Positions 25,317 through 33,362 are shown, numbered from the stretch's first letter. The stretch is 33,362 nt of DNA from an uncultured Verrucomicrobia subdivision 3 bacterium (GCA_903913865.1 CAIWMU010000265.1:1-33362); one strand, 5' to 3'. Notes: generated by a model not told the origin, from the letters alone. Numbers and translations are program-made.

Positions 25317-27733
25317 ATCGGGATCTTTTCAATGGCGTTTACCGGGCATACTTGCAGGCAGATGTCGCACCGGGTGCAGGTGGATTCCTCGATCACGTGA
25401 TGGTGATAGGGATTCATCGGAATGGAATCGGTCGGGCACATCTGTGAGCAGCGTGTGCAGCCAAAACAGGTGTCGGTGATAAAATACTGCACAAGGTTTT
25501 TGCACCTGCGGGCGGGGCATTTGCCCTGAACGTGGGCCTCATATTCGGCGCGATAATAGCGCAGGCTGGAAAGGACCGGATTGGGGGCCGTTTTTCCCAG
25601 TCCACACAGGCTGCCTTCAATCGTGATGGTGGACAGGGTCTCCAGCAGTTCGAGATCGCCCTTCCGCCCCTTGCCGCAGCACAGGCGGTCGAGCACTTCC
25701 TTCATCCGCTTGGTGCCGATGCGGCAGTGAGTGCACTTTCCGCACGATTCGTCCTGGGTGAAGGAGAGAAAGTAGCGGGCGATATCGACGATGCAATCTG
25801 TGTCATCCAACACCACCATGCCGCCGGAACCGATGATGGCACCCACGGATTTGAGCGCCTCGTAGTCCACAGGCGTATGGGCCAGATGCGCCGGCACACA
25901 ACCGCCCGAAGGCCCACCCATTAGCACCGCCTTGAGCTTGCGTCCTTCAGGCACGCCGCCCCCAATGTCATTCACGATCTCGTTGATCGTCATCCCCATG
26001 GGCACTTCAATGAGGCCGCCCCGGCGCACTTTTCCCGCCAGCGCAAAGGTCTTGGTGCCCTTGCTCTTTTCAGTGCCATAAGCGGCAAATGCCTTGGCAC
26101 CATTGCGGATGATCCATGGAATCGAGGCGAACGTCTCGACGTTATTGATGCAGGTAGGCTTGCCCCAGAGGCCTGATTGCGCAGGAAAAGGGGGACGAAA
26201 CCGCGGCATGCCACGGCCCCCTTCAATCGCCGACATGAGCGCTGTTTCCTCACCGCAAACAAATGCGCCGGCGCCTTCAACCACTTTTAACTTCAACTTG
26301 AACCCCGTGCCCATGATGTTTTCACCGAGCAACCCGCGCTCCTCGCAGACCCGGATCGCTTCCCGGATCCGCTTGGTCGCCAGGGGATACTCCGCCCGGA
26401 TATAGAGGAAGCCCTCATGCGCGCCGACTGCGAAGGCGGCGATCACCATGCCCTCCAAAACGCGGTAGGGAAACGATTCGAGAATCATCCGGTCCATGAA
26501 CGCTCCCGGATCGCCCTCATCCCCATTGCAGATAACGTATTTGACGTCGTTGGGCGTCGCCCGCGTCATCTCCCATTTCATGCCAGTGGGGAAGCCGGCG
26601 CCGCCCCGACCGCGCAGTCCGCTTGACTTCACTTCAGCGATCACATCCTCGAACTTCCGCTGCTTGAGGACCGATTCCAACGCCTTGAATCCGTCATGCT
26701 GGATGTAGTCGTCTATGCTGCGCGGATCGAGCGTTCCGGCATGCTCGGTAACTAAGCGCACCTGGGCACCCGTGTAAGCCTTCTCAACTCCGTGCCTTAC
26801 ATCCTGCGAGTAACGGGTCGGGGGAACCCACGATTCATCGGTGAAAAACGTCTCCAGGGTGTGGAAGAGGCGGGCACCGGCGCGCTTCCACCAGGAGATG
26901 GGCCGGAAATGGCGCAACAACAGATCCCGCACATCCACGGGATCGACCTTGCCATAACGATAGCGGTTGTCGTTGTAGAGATGAAACTCCACAAGCGGGA
27001 TGTCGTAGGATATCCCCGTGCAGCCCACGTCTTTGACTTTCACCGGGATGTCCAGCTTCTCCGACTGGCGCATCACTTCGTCATAGACCTTGCGGGAACC
27101 ACCCGCGACACAGCTGGAACAAAGGCAGATGCGCACTTCGCCGACGGTATCGCGGGCGGACAGTTTACCGCCGTTGGCGTCGGCACTCACCCGGGTTTTT
27201 TCCGAGGCCCGGAAATCCTCGATCAGGTCTGGCACCTTCCAGGTCTCGATTTGGCCATAGATGACATCGTCGATTTGGGCCACCGGTGCCAGCATGCAGC
27301 AACCAAGGCAGGCGACCTCCTCCACCGTGAATTCCCCTTCCCCATCCGTGTGCTCCCCCGGCTTGATCTTCAGGTGCTGCCGGAACGTGTCATGGAGGAT
27401 GTTGGCCCCGCTGACATGGCAGGCCGTGCCCGTGCAGGTCCTGATAACGTGCTTGCCCACCGGGTGATGTCGGAACTGGGAGTAAAAGGTTGAAACCCCA
27501 TCGACAACATCGGGAGTGATATCAGTGATCTGGCAGAGCCGTTCCAGCGCGGGCTTTGGCAGGTAGTTGTAGTGCTTCTGCATGGCCTGCAGCAGCGGGA
27601 TGAGGTCCTCCGGGCGCCGCCCGATGGACGCCACGATTGCCTCAACCGGTGCAAGGTCGAGTTCCGCCGGGCTTCTCGAACTCGTCTTGCCCCCGCAACC
27701 GCCGCTGCATGTGCTGGCACCGCTCTCACTCAT
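25313..27733 (-). CDS. NuoE-NuoF fusion, NADH-oxidising flavin/iron-sulfur subunit
   Basis: An 806-residue cytoplasmic protein. Residues about 25-175 are a NuoE-like thioredoxin-fold [2Fe-2S] domain (C100, C105, C142, C146). A second thioredoxin-like [2Fe-2S] domain follows (C203/C205/C208, C238), as in HydB-type subunits. The NuoF core contains the FMN/NADH motifs GLRGRGGAGFPTGMKW (372-387) and EGAGAFVCGEETAL (486-499), and the N3-type cluster ligands C664, C667, C670 and C710. The C-terminus adds two [4Fe-4S] clusters (C756, C759, C762, C766; C786, C789, C792, C796). It should oxidise NADH (or reduce NAD+) and deliver electrons to the adjacent flavoprotein. Separate NuoE and NuoF genes are more usual, so the fusion is notable. 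Starts and stops overlap both neighbours by four bases. The N-terminal CSGGC (9-13) is an unexplained extra cysteine motif. Confidence 0.95.
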   Translation of the reverse strand: MSESGASTCSGGCGGKTSSRSPAELDLAPVEAIVASIGRRPEDLIPLLQAMQKHYNYLPKPALERLCQITDITPDVVDGVSTFYSQFRHHPVGKHVIRTCTGTACHVSGANILHDTFRQHLKIKPGEHTDGEGEFTVEEVACLGCCMLAPVAQIDDVIYGQIETWKVPDLIEDFRASEKTRVSADANGGKLSARDTVGEVRICLCSSCVAGGSRKVYDEVMRQSEKLDIPVKVKDVGCTGISYDIPLVEFHLYNDNRYRYGKVDPVDVRDLLLRHFRPISWWKRAGARLFHTLETFFTDESWVPPTRYSQDVRHGVEKAYTGAQVRLVTEHAGTLDPRSIDDYIQHDGFKALESVLKQRKFEDVIAEVKSSGLRGRGGAGFPTGMKWEMTRATPNDVKYVICNGDEGDPGAFMDRMILESFPYRVLEGMVIAAFAVGAHEGFLYIRAEYPLATKRIREAIRVCEERGLLGENIMGTGFKLKLKVVEGAGAFVCGEETALMSAIEGGRGMPRFRPPFPAQSGLWGKPTCINNVETFASIPWIIRNGAKAFAAYGTEKSKGTKTFALAGKVRRGGLIEVPMGMTINEIVNDIGGGVPEGRKLKAVLMGGPSGGCVPAHLAHTPVDYEALKSVGAIIGSGGMVVLDDTDCIVDIARYFLSFTQDESCGKCTHCRIGTKRMKEVLDRLCCGKGRKGDLELLETLSTITIEGSLCGLGKTAPNPVLSSLRYYRAEYEAHVQGKCPARRCKNLVQYFITDTCFGCTRCSQMCPTDSIPMNPYHHHVIEESTCTRCDICLQVCPVNAIEKIPM

Positions 27734-29499
27734 AATCCAAATCGATAGACGTTTTTGACGCCCCGCACGTAAAGCGCATTCCCCACCGGTGCCGGCGTGG
27801 CATAGACCTCCTCACCAACCGCCGGTGCCCCCACCTCCTCAAACCCGCTGCGCTGGGCCTTGAAAACATGCACCGTTCCTCCCTTGTCAACGACATAGAC
27901 ATTCGCTCCGGCGAGGACGGGTGATGCAAAGAGCGGTTGATCCGTTTCCTTGCGCCACAATTCCTTGCCGGTCTTGGCGTCAACACAGACAATCGCCCCA
28001 TCCGTAAGGCATATGAAAATCAGGCCGTTGCAGATCAGTGGCGTGCAGATGCTCGGAACAGCTTCGTCCTCTTTCCAGACCACCTGATGCGTCACGGCGT
28101 CAATGGCCGTGATCCCAACCGTATCGCAGGCGGCATAGACAACCCCGTCAGCGTAGAAGGGGCACACCGCCACCTCGGCATCCCTGAGGCAATCAACCCG
28201 CCAGAGTTCCTTCCCGGTTCGAGGGTCGTAGGCCACGAGGTAGGGGTTTGCGGCCACAACCAGCAGCGGGCCCTGCGGGCCTTGGAACACTTGCGGAGTG
28301 GCCCACGACGGGCCGAAATCCCGAGGCACTTTCCACCTGTCTTTCCCGGTTGCAACATCAAGCCCGAACAGGAAACTGTTCGTTCTGCGATCCATCTGGA
28401 CAATCAACAAATCCTCAAACGTCGCGAGGGATGAGGCGTGTCCGTAGGGGTTGTCGGGCCAGCCAAGACTGCGTTTCCAGGCTGCCTTGCCGTCGAAACC
28501 GAACGCGGCCACTTCCCCGTCGGCAAAAACCGCAAATGCCCGGGTGCCGTCTGTTGCCATGGTGCATGGGGCGTATCCGGTCGATTCAGGCACCTGGATG
28601 AACTTGTTCGATGCGTTGGGAAGCGGCGCAACGCTCCCCTTCCATCGCAATTCGCCCGAAACCGCGTTGAAACAATAGACCTCGCGGCTGTTTGCGTCCG
28701 CACCGGATACAAATACGTGATCCTTCCAAACCACGGGCGAATTCATTCCCGGCAGGCCCACCTCGCGCTTCCAGACGGCACCTTTTCCAGCATCCCAGGT
28801 CGTCGGAACCTTGGCTGCCCGGGCTACCCCACCTCCAACTCCTCGAAAAGCAGGCCACTGCGACAACTGTTCCTCCAAAGACGGCCAGGTGGCCGCGGGG
28901 GGCGTGAAGGCAACGGTCGCGGGAGCGGCAGGGTTTGCGATGGATTGTGCCGGGGTGGCCGTTTTCGGCCCGGCTGCGGCCGTTCCTTTCACGGGCGGCG
29001 TATCCAGTGGGCTCTTCCACGGCAAAGCCAGCATCAGGCCAAAACCGAATAGAACCAACCCCACCGCAGTGACCGATTTCCGAGCCCACAAGGCCGTCGC
29101 CACCAGATCGTCCTTGGGATCCTTCGAGTTTGGATACGGCGGAGCAGCCTTGTAGGCGTTCAGGCTCTTGAAGCAGATGATCGCCACTACCAACCCGCCC
29201 ACCAGCAACCCGACCCCCACATGCGTGAAGTGCTGACTGGTGAAGAAAGCGCGCCGGGTGAGCAGGTCGAGTTCGCGAATCTCTTCACGGATGGCGGCGT
29301 CCCGGGGGTTGGCCTTCAGTTGCTCCAGCAACTTCGTCAGCGCGGGGGAGTGGACCGGGTCCAGCCGGGTGACGCTCACGTTGTTTGCAATCATCAGGAC
29401 GCAAACGAGCAACGAGAAGACGGCAGCCACATAACCGGTCACACGAAGGACCTGGTATGGCGCGGACTTCGTTCCGGGCTCAATGACAACGATTCTCAT
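27730..29499 (-). CDS. Membrane-anchored PQQ-like beta-propeller protein (three transmembrane helices)
   Basis: A 589-residue protein with transmembrane helices at about 19-41, 92-110 and 141-159, a Pro/Ala linker (160-205), then a BamB/PQQ-like propeller starting at WPAFRG (215-220). Repeats such as VYCFNAVSGELRWKG, LVAYDPRTGKELWRV and VCVDAKTGKELWRKE show the usual aspartate/tryptophan blade ends. With three helices and a cytoplasmic N-terminus the propeller would face the periplasm. I see no proof that it binds PQQ; many such propellers are structural. AGAGG lies a few bases before the ATG, and both ends overlap neighbours by four bases (ATGA). Its place between the membrane iron-sulfur gene and the NADH subunit suggests it is an integral subunit of the same complex. 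Confidence 0.88.
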   Translation of the reverse strand: MRIVVIEPGTKSAPYQVLRVTGYVAAVFSLLVCVLMIANNVSVTRLDPVHSPALTKLLEQLKANPRDAAIREEIRELDLLTRRAFFTSQHFTHVGVGLLVGGLVVAIICFKSLNAYKAAPPYPNSKDPKDDLVATALWARKSVTAVGLVLFGFGLMLALPWKSPLDTPPVKGTAAAGPKTATPAQSIANPAAPATVAFTPPAATWPSLEEQLSQWPAFRGVGGGVARAAKVPTTWDAGKGAVWKREVGLPGMNSPVVWKDHVFVSGADANSREVYCFNAVSGELRWKGSVAPLPNASNKFIQVPESTGYAPCTMATDGTRAFAVFADGEVAAFGFDGKAAWKRSLGWPDNPYGHASSLATFEDLLIVQMDRRTNSFLFGLDVATGKDRWKVPRDFGPSWATPQVFQGPQGPLLVVAANPYLVAYDPRTGKELWRVDCLRDAEVAVCPFYADGVVYAACDTVGITAIDAVTHQVVWKEDEAVPSICTPLICNGLIFICLTDGAIVCVDAKTGKELWRKETDQPLFASPVLAGANVYVVDKGGTVHVFKAQRSGFEEVGAPAVGEEVYATPAPVGNALYVRGVKNVYRFGL

Positions 29500-30956
29500 G
29501 CCCTCTTGCCTTTGGCGACCGCCTCAGGTGTTGTCCCCTCCTGTTTCGCCACTGTCAGGGCGGCGTCATACGCCGGGTTGCCCGGCACAAAGTTACCCTT
29601 GTGAATCGCATCACTTGGGCAATAGGGACAGCAGCGGGCGCAACTAAAGCAATGTGTCTTGTCCACCTCATAATCTTTCTGTGTGCGGGAGACCGACACC
29701 CCGATGAGCTTGACTCCAAAAACCAGGCCGAGAAGCCCACCCAGAAGCCAGCCACCCGCATTCATCCGTGACCGCACCAGCTGAGCCTCAGCCATGAGTT
29801 TGGCCTCAGGTGTGCCCTGTGTTCGGAAGGTGGTGGTTTCAAGGGACGGCTTGAGGTCGGGGTTGGATTTTTCCATCAGCAGATTCTCAGCCAGCATCAC
29901 CGAATGGTTATAGCGGGACATCGGAACCGAAAGCCGGTGTCCCACCCATCCGCCGAGGATGATCACTAGGGGCAGAACGCAAAACAAGTAGCCCAACCGC
30001 TGGGTGCCCACTGCCCGGTTCTCGCGCGCAAGGCCGAGGTTGGGCTTCTCCACGTAATCGAAGGGGCACGATTTCTCGCAAAGACGACAGTTAACACACT
30101 CGGTGGGAGTGATGGTCAGATGCCAACGTGCAAATTGCGACATCCAGCCAAGCAGAACTCCGTAGGGACAGAAGAACCGGCAATAGGGCCGCGCAATGAA
30201 GATGCCCGACAACAGAAAACCGGCACCAAGATACAGATACGGTGCGTTGCCATCGAGACGGAAGAAACCGATGAAAGGATCATACCGGCAGATTACAAAA
30301 CCTGTGTTGGTGGCGGCGAAAAGGATGGCCACGCCCAAATAGGCGTAGGGGATCATACTCAGGCCGATGGTGAGTTTGCGCGGCAGGGTTATCGGCTTGA
30401 GGATGACCAGATCCTGGATCGCCCCCAGAGCGCATACGGAGGAGCAAAACACCCGGCCGAAGAAGAGCGCAAACGCCAGCGGCAGAATGAAGAAAAGGAG
30501 CACCGTGATCGGCACTGCGTAATTTGAATTGAAGAGCGACAAAGTGACATTCTGGATCGAGCCGATGGGGCACACGCAACCCTGCTTGTAAAACCCAAAG
30601 TAGAGAAGGCTGAACACCATCAGGGCGAAGATGCCCTTGCGGGTCCGTTTCTTGATCGCCAGCCAGGAAGCCAGACTCAACGTCGCCAGCAGCACCCCGA
30701 CATCGATCCACTGCCGGGCCTCGGAGGTGGGCTCCGGGATGGTGGTCTCCGGAAGCTTGTAGCCGCTTGTGAAGTTGGGTGCGGGGAATCGCATTTCGTC
30801 TGCGGCCAGGTTTGCAACCGGAATTAGGAACCCGATCAACATCGACAGCAGGATCAAGGCAAACAGACAGCGGCGCCAGGCGGGTGCCATCGTCCGCAGG
30901 CGCTCAGGACCGCTGCTTGCGCAACACAAGCAGCCTAGGTTTTCGGGGTGGTCCAT
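29496..30956 (-). CDS. NapH/NosR-like polytopic membrane iron-sulfur protein
   Basis: A 486-residue inner-membrane protein with about eight helices (near 28-50, 84-101, 108-125, 147-167, 199-215, 239-257, 321-340, 402-421). It carries the paired cysteine signatures of the NapH/NosR/RdxA family: CVCPIG (127-132), FCSSVCALG (170-178), ICRYDP (222-227) and CRFFCPYG (259-266). These are followed by one ferredoxin site (C287, C290, C293, C297 in CVNCRLCEKSCP) and a C-terminal CFSCARCCPYCPSD (436-449). Such proteins exchange electrons between quinols or cytoplasmic carriers and periplasmic acceptors. GGAG lies about eight bases upstream of the ATG, and the start lies 22 bases inside the upstream ferredoxin gene. 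It is the likely membrane pivot of the operon. Direction of electron flow cannot be read from sequence. Confidence 0.92.
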   Translation of the reverse strand: MDHPENLGCLCCASSGPERLRTMAPAWRRCLFALILLSMLIGFLIPVANLAADEMRFPAPNFTSGYKLPETTIPEPTSEARQWIDVGVLLATLSLASWLAIKKRTRKGIFALMVFSLLYFGFYKQGCVCPIGSIQNVTLSLFNSNYAVPITVLLFFILPLAFALFFGRVFCSSVCALGAIQDLVILKPITLPRKLTIGLSMIPYAYLGVAILFAATNTGFVICRYDPFIGFFRLDGNAPYLYLGAGFLLSGIFIARPYCRFFCPYGVLLGWMSQFARWHLTITPTECVNCRLCEKSCPFDYVEKPNLGLARENRAVGTQRLGYLFCVLPLVIILGGWVGHRLSVPMSRYNHSVMLAENLLMEKSNPDLKPSLETTTFRTQGTPEAKLMAEAQLVRSRMNAGGWLLGGLLGLVFGVKLIGVSVSRTQKDYEVDKTHCFSCARCCPYCPSDAIHKGNFVPGNPAYDAALTVAKQEGTTPEAVAKGKRA

Positions 30957-31558
30957 TGGGGAAGCTCCATTTTGAGTTGGGTTGCAGGGTGCAGCATGTG
31001 TTTGAGCAGGTATGCCTCACTCGCAGGGAGCCTCACCCAGGCATCCGAGGGGCATTGCCGGGCAATCGAGCAATCGTTGCAATTGACACAGCGGTCGTGG
31101 CGAACCTGCAGATAAAACGAGGCGTTCCCAAACATCTCGCAGGCTTTCACGCACTTGGAACAGCCGATGCACAGGTCCTCCTTGATGTTGTATTCCCAAT
31201 AAGGGTCTTCAACGAACTTACGCTCGATGGCACCGGTCGGGCAAAGCTGGTTCTCTGCGGCGGAAGTCAACTCCGGTGCGTTCGGCTGAAAATAGCCGAA
31301 GCACAACCGGCAATATCCGCAGATGGGATACGATTGCACACACTTCACCGCCGAGGGCGTGACCACACAAGCGGTGGCGCAGTGTCCGCACTGCGTGCAC
31401 TTCATTGGATCGATCTGCCAGACGGTGTTCTTCTTGCGCGCACCGAAAGCAGTCACCCCTCCGACCACACCCAGACCAAAGGCGGCAACGCGGCCAAGCC
31501 CCTGACGGATGAACTCGAAGCGGTTTAGCGTGTTTATTTTTGAGCCGGGAGCAGGCAT
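30935..31558 (-). CDS. Poly-[4Fe-4S] ferredoxin-like electron carrier (NapG/RnfB-like)
   Basis: A 207-residue protein with a single hydrophobic stretch near the N-terminus (about 21-40) and at least sixteen cysteines. Ferredoxin-type groups are CTQCGHCATAC (54-64), CGYCRLC with outlying C73, C80 and C106P, CIGCSKCVKAC (130-140) and CVNCNDCSIARQC (157-169). This allows up to four [4Fe-4S] clusters, the arrangement of NapG/DmsB-like subunits. The hydrophobic segment may anchor it to the membrane or act as an export signal; no clear twin-arginine motif is present, so the side of the membrane is uncertain. The start shares one base with the stop of the upstream propeller gene (TAATG), with AAAGGG about eight bases before it. 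It probably shuttles electrons to or from the NapH-like protein. Confidence 0.9.
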   Translation of the reverse strand: MPAPGSKINTLNRFEFIRQGLGRVAAFGLGVVGGVTAFGARKKNTVWQIDPMKCTQCGHCATACVVTPSAVKCVQSYPICGYCRLCFGYFQPNAPELTSAAENQLCPTGAIERKFVEDPYWEYNIKEDLCIGCSKCVKACEMFGNASFYLQVRHDRCVNCNDCSIARQCPSDAWVRLPASEAYLLKHMLHPATQLKMELPQWTTPKT

Positions 31559-33060
31559 TATAATCCCTTTCCACCGTTGAGGGTTAACTCTTGATTGGCA
31601 CGAACATCGAGACAGACCATCTCTTCAAAATCCCGCAGGAGCAGTCGGCCATCCACCAGCGCCATCGGCGCCCAGGCCTCCCGCCCATGCAGCACGCGAG
31701 CCCGCGCAAGCCGTTGATAGCCGGTGATCGAAGACTTGATGAGCGAAAGTGTGCCGTCGTCGTCGAGAATGAACATATTATCGCCGGCGCGCAGGAATGG
31801 CCCCAGCCCGAACCTCTCGGTCTTGCCGCTGGTCCAGACAATCTTCCCATCCAAATTCATGCAGGCGAACTGCGCGCGAAACTCGCCTGCGTCCTTCGGC
31901 AGCACGGCGAAGAAGTGGTCTTGAAAGGCCAGCGGCGTATGCTGTTCGCACGAGAATACAGCCTTTTCCAGCTCGTAAAGCGGCTCGGCCACAGGCTTTC
32001 CATTCACCTCTTTCAATCCCAGCATCATGCTCCCTCCACCGTAGCCCGCAGTGACAAAAACCCGATGGCCATCAACTGGCAGCGGCGAAGGGGATGTCAC
32101 CGAATGCGCCCAGGCCGTGCTCCGCCATAGCACTTGCCCGCGATCCACCCCGTCTGCGGCGACACCCACTGTCCCCTCCTTTGCACAATAAACATATGTT
32201 TTACGCCCCAGCAAGGTCGCCGGCACCACCGACGAATGAGACATGCCCCAGCGATCCGGGTTGGGGGTCTCCCACAGGATCTTGCCGGTCGCGCAGTCCA
32301 CTCCCATCAACAGGTTCTTCCCGCCCGGGGCAACCACGGCTATGCCCTCGTCGATCAGCGGACACTGCCCTGTATACCAGAGCGGCACCTCTGTGCCATA
32401 CTCCGCTACAAGGTCAATCCCCCAGAGAAATTCACCGGAGGACGGACGGTTGCACATCACGATGCAACGAGGCCCTATTGTCACCACATAATCATCCGTC
32501 ACTGCCGGAACCGTGCGGGAATATCCATGGTTTTTCTTGATCGGCGCCTTGTAGGTTCTACGCCAGATCTCTTTGCCGTCCGTCAGGGAAAAGACACGCA
32601 GCGAATCGCCCTCTTCCTTCTCGTCATAATCAAGCAGGAAGACGCGTCCCTGATGGGCCACCGGCCCCGCATATCCCTGCCCCACCTTCGTCCTCCAGAG
32701 GGCCGGGGGTCCGGTATCGGGCCAATGCTCCAGAACCGCAGGGCCCTGCACACTGTTGCTGAAATCCTTGCCACGAAACCGCGGCCAGCTTCCCGTCTCC
32801 CGGCCTGGCTTCCCATCAAACGTCGCGAGTTTGCCGGCGATGTCCACTTTCTCGGCGGCAGGCTCTTTGCTCTCCACAGACGCTGCCGCAGTCGCGACAG
32901 GTTCCTTGGGCAGTGTTCCGGCAGCCCGCTCCGCAGGGTAATCCGTCACCCGCTTCTCAACGAGCACTGCTGCCGGCGGGCGCAAGAGAATGGCCAGAAA
33001 CCCGATGGCCATTCCCACAACCACCAGGATCATGACGAGCGTTAGCTGCCGTTGACTCAT
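31558..33060 (-). CDS. Membrane-anchored PQQ-like beta-propeller protein (single anchor), first gene of the redox operon
   Basis: A 500-residue protein with one N-terminal helix (about 7-27), an Ala/Glu/Lys-rich spacer (28-90) and a periplasmic BamB/PQQ-like propeller that opens with SWPRFRG (91-97), the same type of entry motif as the second propeller protein of this operon. Blades include LRVFSLTDGKEIWRRTY and LMGVDCATGKILWETP. There are no c-type heme motifs, so it is not a quinohemoprotein. It could hold a cofactor, sense a ligand or act as an assembly scaffold. The ATG at 33060 has no strong Shine-Dalgarno, and the stop overlaps the ferredoxin start. As the first gene it sets the 5' end of the eight-gene transcript; possible promoter elements lie at 33061-33150. 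Confidence 0.88.
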   Translation of the reverse strand: MSQRQLTLVMILVVVGMAIGFLAILLRPPAAVLVEKRVTDYPAERAAGTLPKEPVATAAASVESKEPAAEKVDIAGKLATFDGKPGRETGSWPRFRGKDFSNSVQGPAVLEHWPDTGPPALWRTKVGQGYAGPVAHQGRVFLLDYDEKEEGDSLRVFSLTDGKEIWRRTYKAPIKKNHGYSRTVPAVTDDYVVTIGPRCIVMCNRPSSGEFLWGIDLVAEYGTEVPLWYTGQCPLIDEGIAVVAPGGKNLLMGVDCATGKILWETPNPDRWGMSHSSVVPATLLGRKTYVYCAKEGTVGVAADGVDRGQVLWRSTAWAHSVTSPSPLPVDGHRVFVTAGYGGGSMMLGLKEVNGKPVAEPLYELEKAVFSCEQHTPLAFQDHFFAVLPKDAGEFRAQFACMNLDGKIVWTSGKTERFGLGPFLRAGDNMFILDDDGTLSLIKSSITGYQRLARARVLHGREAWAPMALVDGRLLLRDFEEMVCLDVRANQELTLNGGKGL

Positions 33061-33362
33061 TTTGCTATATTCACTTTGCCGGCATGACGTATGGGTAATC
33101 CACTTCAGGTCAACCCTGTCTTTGATTCCGTATGAATTCCTAAATTAACGTCTTTTTCAACCGAACTTCGTTCGTCGATGATACCGGATGGGAGCCCCAA
33201 ATGCAAGTTGGAAGGTGAACTATCTGCAAATCAGACACTGGGGGAAGGAGGCGACCCCGGTCTGGCGAACGTGGGATAGAAACCCTGGCGAGCAAGCTGA
33301 GTCGGGGGGCTTTTTTTTGGTGGTTTGCTAACCGAAGTGGCGTGCCAGCCTCTGGCAGATCT
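33061..33362. other. Right-edge intergenic region
   Basis: This 302-bp region upstream of the redox operon has no supported protein gene. For the minus strand, TTGACC (33113-33108) is the best -35-like hexamer, but I see no matching -10 at a normal distance, so the operon promoter is unresolved. The distal half holds a possible plus-strand RNA (33191-33318) and a short TGCCAG/CTGGCA hairpin at 33343-33357. Confidence 0.45.
33191..33318 (+). ncRNA. Candidate structured small RNA ending in a T-run
   Basis: On the plus strand AGCCCC (33193-33198) can pair with GGGGCT (33306-33311), extendable by two G-U pairs, closing about 107 bases. Eight T (33311-33318) follow directly. Inside lie CTGGGG/CCCCGG (33238-33243 with 33255-33260) and GGG-ATAGAAA-CCC (33273-33285). 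A terminal closing stem next to a T-run is typical of small structured RNAs. I recognise no Rfam-type family, and no promoter is obvious, so confidence is low. Confidence 0.25.

Noticed and set aside
33273-33285. GGGATAGAAACCC resembling a reversed tRNA T-arm
   Set aside because: The loop lacks the TTCRA core, and I found no acceptor or anticodon stem at the right distances, so it is not a tRNA gene.
1-33362. Mobile elements, CRISPR arrays, rRNA and tRNA genes
   Set aside because: I saw no transposase or integrase, no regularly spaced repeats and no conserved RNA gene sequence; the only repeats are the two palindromes and module duplications described.

Overview
The window looks like part of a Verrucomicrobiota chromosome; the phylum is inferred from gene content and the genus is not determined. 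The clues are giant secreted proteins built from cadherin-like, PA14 and autotransporter-associated beta-strand repeats, a C-terminal tail type frequent in this phylum, a pseudopilin with a DG-type C-terminal motif, discoidin-decorated GH29 proteins, and 'WPxFRG' beta-propeller proteins next to iron-sulfur operons. Every gene I support lies on the minus strand, so transcription runs from right to left. I see no tRNA, rRNA, CRISPR array or insertion sequence.

Right part (33060 down to 22350): a compact eight-gene redox operon. In transcription order it encodes an anchored beta-propeller protein, a poly-[4Fe-4S] ferredoxin, a NapH/NosR-like membrane iron-sulfur protein, a three-helix membrane beta-propeller protein, a NuoE-NuoF fusion with extra clusters, a [2Fe-2S]/FAD/[4Fe-4S] protein related to NuoG and GltD, a Tat-type NHL-repeat protein and a small Tat-type four-cysteine protein. 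Six of the seven junctions overlap. Together they suggest a path from cytosolic NADH through FMN, iron-sulfur clusters and FAD to a membrane iron-sulfur protein and exported propeller proteins. The flavoprotein seems to lack the pyridine-nucleotide domain of its GltD relatives, and no hydrogenase, molybdoenzyme or complex I proton-pump subunit is present. This is the best candidate for an uncharacterised system.

Middle part (21886 down to 7929): a two-component pair (discoidin plus two-component propeller histidine kinase, then a NarL/LuxR-type response regulator) sits upstream of a carbohydrate locus. That locus holds a canonical GH29 alpha-L-fucosidase, a three-discoidin/two-Ig secreted protein, a pseudopilin and a divergent GH29 protein carrying the same discoidin module. 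A 17-bp palindrome occurs upstream of both the fucosidase and the three-discoidin gene and could be a shared operator, although one copy could also be a terminator.

Left part (7726 down to 1): a 1973-residue secreted metzincin-like mosaic protein, a sugar-porter-family MFS transporter with an altered helix-7 sugar motif, and, overlapping its stop codon, an M20-peptidase-like reading frame that starts inside the dimerisation domain and runs off the left edge.

The right edge beyond the redox operon carries a possible plus-strand structured RNA, with a long-range closing stem followed by eight T.
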